Assembly (NCBI GenBank): GCA_051650305.1
Contig: JBOFIT010000268.1
Coordinates: 1 to 5,709, forward strand
Direction of reading: 5' to 3'
Source: JBOFDK01 sp051650305
GTDB lineage: Bacteria > Bacillota > Clostridia > Lachnospirales > Cellulosilyticaceae
DNA: 5,709 nt
The notes beneath the pieces were generated by a model that saw only the letters and a list, made by a program, of their open reading frames with translations, had not been told where the DNA came from and made no database searches. Numbering within the stretch: position 1 is the first letter of the stretch; each line of letters begins with the position of its first letter. A program made the position numbers and the translations under genes. Below are positions 1 through 4,501 of this stretch, piece by piece.

Positions 1-49
1 CCGATGGTACTTGTCTGGAGACGGACCGGGAGAGTAGGTGGCTGCCAAA
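1..49 (+). rRNA. rrf: 5S ribosomal RNA, 3' part
   Basis: The window opens inside a 5S rRNA. The segment CCGATGGTAC near the start and GGGAGAGTAGG at 29-39 are the conserved helix IV/V and loop E region of bacterial 5S. The end GTGGCTGCCA (38-47) fits the 3' strand of helix I. Roughly the last 47-50 bases of a molecule of about 117 are visible; the 5' part, and presumably 16S and 23S, lie to the left. The exact 3' end is uncertain by a few bases because its helix I partner is outside the window. Confidence 0.9.
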
Positions 50-55
50 GCAAAT

Positions 56-127
56 GCGTGAGTGGCTCAGGGGTAGAGCATCTCCTTGCCAAGGAGAGGG
101 TCGCGGGTTCGAATCCCGTCTCGCGCT
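56..127 (+). tRNA. tRNA-Gly (anticodon GCC)
   Basis: A complete cloverleaf folds by eye. The acceptor stem is GCGTGAG (56-62) with CTCGCGC (120-126), including one T-G pair. The D arm is GCTC/GAGC (65-68, 76-79). The anticodon arm is TCTCC/GGAGA around the loop TTGCCAA (86-92), with anticodon GCC at 88-90. The T arm is GCGGG/CCCGT around TTCGAAT (108-114). The discriminator base is T127, usual for tRNA-Gly. CCA is not encoded, so it must be added after transcription. It starts about 6 bases after the 5S end and is presumably the last gene of the rRNA operon. Confidence 0.97.
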
Positions 128-140
128 TTTTTTATTGCAG

Positions 141-186
141 AAAACACCGTATGGTTTACAACAAGTAAAACATACGGTGTTTTTTT
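141..186 (+). terminator. Intrinsic terminator of the rRNA-tRNA operon
   Basis: A perfect 13-bp stem is formed by AAAACACCGTATG (141-153) and CATACGGTGTTTT (171-183). After a single G-A mismatch it continues inward for five more pairs (TTTAC 155-159 with GTAAA 165-169), closing on the loop AACAA. The right arm runs into a T tract of nine bases (178-186, with one G at 179 breaking the first part). It separates the stable-RNA operon from the phosphatase gene. Confidence 0.93.
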
Positions 187-191
187 GCATC

Positions 192-253
192 TTAATTTTT
201 CGTTTAACAAGAAGTTAATACAAAGCTAATCTTCATCTAATCTAACCTTAATA
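192..253 (+). promoter_or_regulatory. Probable PhoP box array
   Basis: Five TTAACA-like hexamers repeat with an exact 11-bp period: TTAACA 204-209, TTAATA 215-220, CTAATC 226-231, CTAATC 237-242 and TTAATA 248-253, each separated by five bases. A sixth weaker copy, TTAATT (192-197), is 12 bp upstream. Tandem TT(A/T/C)ACA repeats with spacers of about 5 bp are the known recognition pattern of the response regulator PhoP in Bacillus. Their position upstream of an alkaline phosphatase gene fits activation under phosphate limitation. The regulator itself is not in the window, so the assignment is inference. Confidence 0.72.
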
Positions 254-267
254 CAGTTCGCTTAAGC

Positions 268-273
268 TATAGA
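268..273 (+). promoter_or_regulatory. Candidate -10 box of the alkaline phosphatase promoter
   Basis: TATAGA (268-273) starts 14 bases after the last PhoP-like half-site and lacks a recognisable TTGACA at the usual distance, as expected for an activator-dependent promoter. Transcription would start near 280. An alternative is TAAAAT (279-284), which would move the start to about 291. The choice cannot be made from sequence alone. Confidence 0.45.
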
Positions 274-310
274 AGAAATAAAATGAGCGTATAAACAAGG
301 GGGATTCACA

Positions 311-1843
311 ATGAAGATAAGAAAAAAACTCGTAGCATTACTTATTGGCGGTATATTATTAAGTACATCACTTGTAGGCTTTACAACAATGGAAGCAAAG
401 ATCGTATCACCACGTATAAGCAGTAGCATAAGCGACTTACAAAAAGAAGCTACATATAAGAAACCAAAATACATCTTTACATTCATCGGGGATGGGATGT
501 CTTATGTACAACTTAATGCAGCAAATATTTATCAAGGGGTGACAGAAAAGGGTGATTTAAATTTAGGTAACTTAGCAGTATCAGACTTCCCAGTATGTGG
601 ATCAGCAACAACACAAGATGCCACATCTTTTTGTCCAGATTCAGCATCGACAGCTACAGCTATCTCAAGTGGTATCAAAACACATAGCGGTGTTATAGGA
701 TATAATGCAGATAAAAAGACAAAGCCAGAAAGCATTACAGAGAAATTAAAAGCAGATGGCTACAAAGTAGGGATTGTTTCAAGTGTATCTATAGATCATG
801 CGACACCAGCAGCATTCTATGCACATGAAGTATCTAGAAGTAATATGTACAATATCGCACTTCAACTTGCAGAAAGTAACTTTGATTACTTTGCAGGAGG
901 CTCACTTGCACAACCAAAAGGAAAAGATGGCAGTCAAAGAAATGCTTTTGAGATTATAGAAGAAAAAGGGTATACCATCGCAGATACAAAAGACGAGATT
1001 ATTGCTCTAAATAATAAGTCAGGGAAGGTATATGCTATCACTCCAAATATTCAAGATTCACAAGCAATGAACTATGACATTGATGCATCAAAAGATGAAC
1101 TAAAATTAAAAGACTTCGTATCAAAAGGTATTGAAGTACTAGATAATGAAGATGGGTTCTTCATGATGGTTGAAGGTGGAAAAATTGACTGGGCAGGTCA
1201 TGCCAATGATGCGAGAGCAAACATTGGAGATGTACTTGCTTTAGATGAAGCGATACAAGTAGCAGTAGATTTTGCAAAAGAGCACCCAGAAGAAACACTT
1301 ATCCTAGTGACAGGAGATCATGAGACAGGTGGTATGTCTATAGGCCAAGCAACAACAGGGTACAACACTACATTTGATATCTTAGCGAATCAAAAGATGA
1401 GCTATGTGGAATTTGATAAGTTAGTGAATACTTATAAAGAAGAAAAAGGGGCAAATGCAACTTTAGAAGGCTTACTACCTCTTATCGAGAAGAATTTTGG
1501 ATTAGTAACGAAGGCTAATAGCGGTAGAGCTAAAAATCCACAACTTGTGTTATCTGATTATGAATACAAAAAACTCGAAAAAGCTTTTGAAGAAACGATG
1601 AAACCTAAGAAAGAACGTACAAGTGATGAAGAAGCGAAACTTTTATATGGTGGTTATGAACCACTTAGTGTGACACTTACGCATATTTTAAATAACAAAG
1701 CAGGTATAGGTTGGACATCATACTCACATACAGGTGTGCCAGTACCAGTTTACGCAATGGGCCAAGGTGAAGAACTTTTCGTAGGTGCATATGACAATAC
1801 AGATATCTTCGCTAAACTCGTAGAGATTTGTGGCCTGAAATAA
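311..1843 (+). CDS. phoA: Exported alkaline phosphatase (PhoA family)
   Basis: Non-specific phosphomonoesterase of the PhoA-type metalloenzyme family, 510 aa, releasing phosphate from organic esters outside the membrane. The N-terminus has a basic start and a hydrophobic stretch (residues 7-24), a probable Sec signal peptide without a lipobox. Family motifs in order: IGDGMS with metal ligand Asp61; CPDSAS with nucleophile Ser111; DHATPAA with His163 and Thr165; Arg176 in HEVSR; EGGKIDW with Glu288, Asp293 and His297; GDHETGG with Asp336 and His337; and His473 in SHTG. Compared with E. coli, His163 and Trp294 replace Asp153 and Lys328, as in other bacterial homologues such as the Thermotoga enzyme. 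A helical, charged insert (about 352-465) precedes the last metal ligand. The start has AAGGGGGA at 297-304, six bases upstream. The PhoP-like boxes imply phosphate-starvation control, and the next gene follows after 17 bases. Confidence 0.96.
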   Translation: MKIRKKLVALLIGGILLSTSLVGFTTMEAKIVSPRISSSISDLQKEATYKKPKYIFTFIGDGMSYVQLNAANIYQGVTEKGDLNLGNLAVSDFPVCGSATTQDATSFCPDSASTATAISSGIKTHSGVIGYNADKKTKPESITEKLKADGYKVGIVSSVSIDHATPAAFYAHEVSRSNMYNIALQLAESNFDYFAGGSLAQPKGKDGSQRNAFEIIEEKGYTIADTKDEIIALNNKSGKVYAITPNIQDSQAMNYDIDASKDELKLKDFVSKGIEVLDNEDGFFMMVEGGKIDWAGHANDARANIGDVLALDEAIQVAVDFAKEHPEETLILVTGDHETGGMSIGQATTGYNTTFDILANQKMSYVEFDKLVNTYKEEKGANATLEGLLPLIEKNFGLVTKANSGRAKNPQLVLSDYEYKKLEKAFEETMKPKKERTSDEEAKLLYGGYEPLSVTLTHILNNKAGIGWTSYSHTGVPVPVYAMGQGEELFVGAYDNTDIFAKLVEICGLK

Positions 1844-1844
1844 A

Positions 1845-1850
1845 AGGGAG
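1845..1850 (+). promoter_or_regulatory. Ribosome binding site that sets the YibE/F start
   Basis: AGGGAG ends 10 bases before ATG 1861. The open frame can be extended back to a TTG at 1828, inside the phosphatase gene, but that TTG has no ribosome site and would add an unconserved, polar 11-residue tail. This site supports ATG 1861; ATG 1879 is a less likely alternative. Confidence 0.75.
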
Positions 1851-1860
1851 TAGTCACAGC

Positions 1861-2994
1861 ATGTTAATCAAGAAGTACATGAATAATAAAAATCTTATAT
1901 TTTCCTTAGTATGCCTAATCATTATAGGCATACTTTGTTTATTGCCAACAGGATTTGAGAAGCAACTGTATGTGAATGCGGAAAGTGTGAAAGCTAAAGT
2001 ACTTACCACTAATGAATCTGGTGTTTATAACAATGGCCTCTTAAAACAAGGAAGTCAAGTGTGTGAGGTAGAGATTCGTCACGGCATACATAAAGGAAAG
2101 AAACTAGAAGCAGTTAATTTTTTAAGTGGCAAGTTAGAGTTTGATAAGCTCTTTACCACAGGAGATGAGGCACTGGTTTTAGTGGAGATGGATGAAGCGG
2201 GTGAAATCCTTTTTGTAAATATGCTGGATCATTACCGATTAAATAAGGAATTACTTATTGTACTCGTCTTCATGGGCGCCCTTATTCTTTTTTCTGGTGC
2301 AACAGGTGTTCGTACCATTATTTCTTTTGCATTTAGTTTAGTATGCATATGGAAGCTCCTGATTCCACTTCTGCTTAAAGGCTATCATCCGATGTTGGTC
2401 AGCTTATTTATTGGTTTATCGATGGCAGTCGTTACCTTAATCTTAGTAGCTGGATTTACGAAGAAAGCGTACTGTGCCATATTAGGCGCAGGAAGTGCAT
2501 CGCTTATCACCTGCTTATTAGCTATTGGATTTGGAAGCTTATTTAAAGTGGATGGTACAGTGATGCAGTGGTCGGAGTCACTCCTTTATGCAGGGTTCCA
2601 AGACTTAAATCTCACACTTATTTATCAAGCTTCTATCTATCTTGCATGTTCAGGTGCCATGATAGATTTAGCAATTGATATTTCAGCAGCATTAGAAGAA
2701 GTAGTGGCGAAGAGAAGTGATCTGACGCGTCGAGAGATTCTTCAGTCAGGCTTACATATAGGTAAATCAGTAGTAGGTTCACAGGCAACAACGTTACTTT
2801 TAGCTTATATGGGAAGCTTCATCACAGTGATGATGGTGTATATGGCTCAAGGGACACCGCTTTTAAGTATTCTTAACTCTAAATCCATTGCATCAGAGAT
2901 ACTGCATACTTTCGTCGGATGCATTGGGCTCGTAGTGGTATCGCCTATTACAGCACTTATATGTAGCATCCTTTATAAAAATAAAGAAATCTAA
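1861..2994 (+). CDS. YibE/F family multipass membrane protein
   Basis: A 377-aa integral membrane protein of the YibE/F family, whose function is not established. About eight membrane segments are visible: near residues 11-29, 130-148, 150-172, 176-198, 204-227, 253-272, 310-330 and 347-372. Residues 30-128 between the first two segments form a soluble, probably external, beta-rich domain. The conserved core is present as SGAMIDLAIDISAALEEV (264-281) and the G-rich GKSVVGSQATTLLLAYMGS (301-319). The family is recognised from this SGAxxD-A--I---L-EV pattern and the topology, without a profile search. It lies 17 bases after the phosphatase, with no promoter or terminator between, so it is probably co-transcribed and Pho-controlled. 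A role in phosphate uptake or envelope function is only guilt by association. A terminator follows six bases after the stop. Confidence 0.88.
   Translation: MLIKKYMNNKNLIFSLVCLIIIGILCLLPTGFEKQLYVNAESVKAKVLTTNESGVYNNGLLKQGSQVCEVEIRHGIHKGKKLEAVNFLSGKLEFDKLFTTGDEALVLVEMDEAGEILFVNMLDHYRLNKELLIVLVFMGALILFSGATGVRTIISFAFSLVCIWKLLIPLLLKGYHPMLVSLFIGLSMAVVTLILVAGFTKKAYCAILGAGSASLITCLLAIGFGSLFKVDGTVMQWSESLLYAGFQDLNLTLIYQASIYLACSGAMIDLAIDISAALEEVVAKRSDLTRREILQSGLHIGKSVVGSQATTLLLAYMGSFITVMMVYMAQGTPLLSILNSKSIASEILHTFVGCIGLVVVSPITALICSILYKNKEI
1908..1934 (+). repeat. Perfect 10-bp inverted repeat inside the YibE/F gene
   Basis: AGTATGCCTA (1908-1917) and TAGGCATACT (1925-1934) are exact reverse complements around the 7-base loop ATCATTA. 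The hairpin would form in the mRNA about 48 bases after the start codon, within the part encoding the first membrane segment. It is followed by the T-rich but interrupted stretch TTTGTTTATTG. It could pause transcription or translation; chance is also possible, since the codons read naturally as hydrophobic residues. Confidence 0.5.
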
Positions 2995-3000
2995 GAGAAG

Positions 3001-3041
3001 AATCATCTTATGTAAGGGCATAAGGTGATTTTTATTATTTT
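3001..3041 (+). terminator. Intrinsic terminator after the phosphatase-YibE/F operon
   Basis: AATCATCTTATG (3001-3012) pairs with CATAAGGTGATT (3019-3030) over 12 bp with one T-G wobble, around the loop TAAGGG. The right arm runs into a T-rich tail interrupted by A (3029-3041). It lies directly after the YibE/F stop and before the MerR-type promoter, marking the end of the operon. Confidence 0.9.
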
Positions 3042-3051
3042 AAAATAAGTA

Positions 3052-3082
3052 TTGACTCTTACGTTACGTCATAGTATAAACT
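3052..3082 (+). promoter_or_regulatory. MerR-type promoter and operator
   Basis: The -35 box is TTGACT (3052-3057). A 21-bp dyad centred on T3065 (3055-3075) matches in 8 of 10 symmetric pairs, with the core ACGT-T-ACGT, and fills the spacer between the promoter boxes, where MerR-family dimers bind. Two -10 readings exist: TAAACT (3077-3082) gives the 19-bp spacer characteristic of MerR-activated promoters, while TATAAA (3075-3080) gives an ordinary 17-bp spacer with a better consensus match. It stands immediately upstream of the MerR gene, so autoregulation is likely. Confidence 0.8.
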
Positions 3083-3102
3083 CATATCTATAAGATAGAC
3101 GG

Positions 3103-3111
3103 AAGGAGGTG
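3103..3111 (+). promoter_or_regulatory. Ribosome binding site that sets a TTG start
   Basis: AAGGAGGTG is an almost perfect match to the 16S 3' end. It leaves nine bases between AGGAGG and the TTG at 3119. The first in-frame ATG, at codon 9, lies inside the DNA-binding helix-turn-helix, so the TTG start is well supported. Confidence 0.88.
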
Positions 3112-3118
3112 GCAACGT

Positions 3119-3850
3119 TTGAAAATAAATGATGTGGCAAAGATGGTGGGTATCACAGTACGGACATTACATTATTATGATGAAATAGGCCTCTTACAGC
3201 CAAGTAAAGTAACTGAAGCAGGCTATCGTATCTATGAAGCCACAGACTTAGAACAGTTACAACAAATCTTATTTTTTAGAGAACTAGATTTTTCGTTAGG
3301 CCAGATAAAAGAGATTATGACCAATCCTCAGTATGATAAAGAAGAGGCATTGTCTAAGCATCGCGAGCTTTTGATTAAAAAAAGAAAGCGCTTAGAAGGT
3401 TTGATTGAATTAGTGGATAGACAATTGGAAGGAGAAAAAGATATGGATTTTGAAGTATTTGATATGACAGAAATTGAAAAAGCTAAAAAACAATATGCAG
3501 ACGAGGTAAAAGAGCGTTGGGGGAGTACGGATGCGTATAAAGAAAGTAAGGAAAAGACGAAGCATTATGATAAGAAGAAATGGGGAGAAGTTACTGTGGA
3601 GGGAGATGTGATTTTACAAGCATTCGGAGAGCATCGTGGCTATGCACCAGAAAGTAATGAAGTTCAGGAGCTAGTAAGAAAATGGCAAGACCATATTAGC
3701 AATAGTTTTTATCAGTGTACAAAAGAAATACTTTCAGGCCTTGGGCTTATGTATGTAGCGGATGAAAGGTTTACTAAAAATATAGACCAGCATGGAGAAG
3801 GTACAGCTAAGCTAATGTCAGAGGCGATAGCCATCTACTGTAAAGCATAA
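3119..3850 (+). CDS. MerR-family regulator with TipAS drug-recognition domain
   Basis: A 243-aa transcriptional activator of the TipAL/Mta type. Residues 1-70 form the winged helix-turn-helix: the start INDVAKMVGITVRTLHYYDE and the wing motif GYRIYEATDLEQL are classic MerR. Residues about 72-108 form a charged dimerisation coiled coil. Residues about 117-243 match the TipAS antibiotic-binding domain: ERWGSTDAY, GYAPESNEVQELV, FYQC, LGLMYVADERF and a terminal AIAIYC. Cys200 in FYQC and Cys241 are the only cysteines. In TipA a cysteine captures thiopeptides covalently; whether Cys200 is equivalent needs alignment. TipAL and Mta are about 250-260 aa, so this is full length. Its own promoter carries a MerR operator and a terminator follows, so it is a single-gene unit with no neighbouring efflux pump. 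The ligand is unknown. A possible internal start is listed separately. Confidence 0.94.
   Translation: MKINDVAKMVGITVRTLHYYDEIGLLQPSKVTEAGYRIYEATDLEQLQQILFFRELDFSLGQIKEIMTNPQYDKEEALSKHRELLIKKRKRLEGLIELVDRQLEGEKDMDFEVFDMTEIEKAKKQYADEVKERWGSTDAYKESKEKTKHYDKKKWGEVTVEGDVILQAFGEHRGYAPESNEVQELVRKWQDHISNSFYQCTKEILSGLGLMYVADERFTKNIDQHGEGTAKLMSEAIAIYCKA
3427..3850 (+). CDS. Possible internally started TipAS-like short product
   Basis: GGAAGGAG (3427-3434) lies eight bases before an in-frame ATG at 3443, codon 109 of the MerR-TipAS gene. The coding part is 3443-3850; the listed span includes the ribosome site. Initiation there would give a free 135-aa ligand-binding domain without the DNA-binding part. 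In Streptomyces lividans, tipA is known to make such a short form, TipAS (144 aa), from an internal in-frame start near codon 110 of 253. The match in position is seen directly; that the site is used is inference. The same bases encode Glu-Gly-Glu, so the ribosome site may be a coding coincidence. Confidence 0.4.
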
Positions 3851-3866
3851 TAGCGATAGGATTAAG

Positions 3867-3908
3867 GAGTATTACAGACGCGTAGCAGCGTTTTGTGATA
3901 CTCTTTTT
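3867..3908 (+). terminator. Intrinsic terminator after the MerR-TipAS gene
   Basis: GAGTATTACA (3867-3876) pairs with TGTGATACTC (3894-3903) with one T-G wobble. Past a G-T pair and a bulged T, ACGC (3878-3881) pairs with GCGT (3888-3891), closing on the loop GTAGCA. Five T residues (3904-3908) follow. It ends the single-gene regulator unit 16 bases after its stop codon. Confidence 0.88.
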
Positions 3909-3916
3909 ATTTAGGA

Positions 3917-3946
3917 TTAGGATACCTTCCTAAAAAGGACTATAAT
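3917..3946 (+). promoter_or_regulatory. Candidate promoter of the sigma/anti-sigma operon
   Basis: A perfect TATAAT (3941-3946) lies about 85 bases before the sigma-factor start. The best -35 match at an acceptable distance is TTAGGA (3917-3922; 18-bp spacer), the second copy of a tandem TTAGGA pair and only a weak match to TTGACA. I see no clear second promoter with the GAAC-type -35 that many ECF factors use on their own genes, so autoregulation is not shown here. Confidence 0.5.
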
Positions 3947-3962
3947 AAAATAAAAAATAGTA

Positions 3963-3977
3963 TTTGATGCAATCAAA
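3963..3977 (+). repeat. Short perfect inverted repeat in the sigma-gene leader
   Basis: TTTGAT (3963-3968) and ATCAAA (3972-3977) are exact reverse complements around GCA. The repeat lies about 16 bases downstream of the TATAAT box and so probably within the first part of the leader RNA. It could be an operator half-site pair or a weak hairpin. It is short and AT-rich, so chance is plausible. Confidence 0.35.
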
Positions 3978-4030
3978 AAGGGGTAGTAGATAATCTAATA
4001 AATAGAAAGCACAGAGAGGGAGGGGAGACG

Positions 4031-4501
4031 ATGGATAAGAAAGCATTTGCCAGTAGTGTGGAAGGAATGAAGACGCAGCTTTATAAGACGGCATATCTTT
4101 ATCTAGGAAGTGAAGCCAGTGCACTAGAAGTTGTGGATGAGACCATTTATAAGGCGTATAAAGCACTGTGGCAACTCAGGCAACCAGCGTATTTTAATAC
4201 ATGGATTACACGGATACTCATTAATGAGTGTAAAAAAGAATTAAAGCGAGTGACAAAGACGGAGATTAGAGAAAGCATAGATGTGGGGGTAGCCTATGAT
4301 TATGATGCACTGCCCTTAAAGGAAGCTTTAGCTACCTTGCCCATAGAACTTAGGGAGATTGTGATTCTTAGGTATTTTTCAGGATATACCTTACATGAGG
4401 TAGCAGAGGCATTGAAGTTACCTCAAGGAACGGTGGTTACAAGGCAGAGAAGAGCTTTGCAACTTCTGCGATTAGAACTTAGTGAGGAGGTAGAAGGATG
4501 A
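4031..4501 (+). CDS. ECF-type RNA polymerase sigma factor
   Basis: A 156-aa sigma-70 family factor with only regions 2 and 4, the layout of extracytoplasmic-function sigma factors. Region 2 spans about residues 14-73: LYKTAYLYLGSEASALEVV, the core-binding stretch DETIYKAYKAL, then FNTWITRILINECKKELKR. Region 4 spans about 96-150: LATLPIELREIVILRYF, GYTLHEVAEAL and the recognition helix PQGTVVTRQRRALQLLR. By eye it resembles the SigV/ECF30 type of Firmicutes. It has no C-terminal extension or N-terminal membrane part. The start is backed by AGGGGA (4021-4026). The stop overlaps the next start as ATGA, so the two proteins are translationally coupled. The partner is probably its membrane anti-sigma factor. 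The triggering signal is unknown. Confidence 0.93.
   Translation: MDKKAFASSVEGMKTQLYKTAYLYLGSEASALEVVDETIYKAYKALWQLRQPAYFNTWITRILINECKKELKRVTKTEIRESIDVGVAYDYDALPLKEALATLPIELREIVILRYFSGYTLHEVAEALKLPQGTVVTRQRRALQLLRLELSEEVEG

Noticed and set aside
187..310. Riboswitch or small RNA in the leader before the phosphatase
   Set aside because: The only regular structure is the 11-bp repeat array and a plain ribosome site; no conserved riboswitch core or second terminator is seen.
262..486. 74-codon minus-strand frame over the phosphatase promoter and signal peptide
   Set aside because: It lies opposite the phosphatase start and Pho-like boxes, resembles no known protein, and has no convincing ribosome site.
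532..735. 67-codon minus-strand frame inside the phosphatase
   Set aside because: It is a shadow of the catalytic-serine region of a clearly real gene on the other strand.
1828..1860. TTG start for the YibE/F gene, 11 codons upstream and overlapping the phosphatase end
   Set aside because: No ribosome site precedes the TTG, whereas AGGGAG lies 10 bases before ATG 1861, and the extra residues are polar and unlike a membrane-protein start.
3930..4166. 78-codon minus-strand frame across the sigma-factor start
   Set aside because: Its aromatic-rich composition is typical of antisense reading, it overlaps the sigma promoter and region 2, and it has no recognisable domain.
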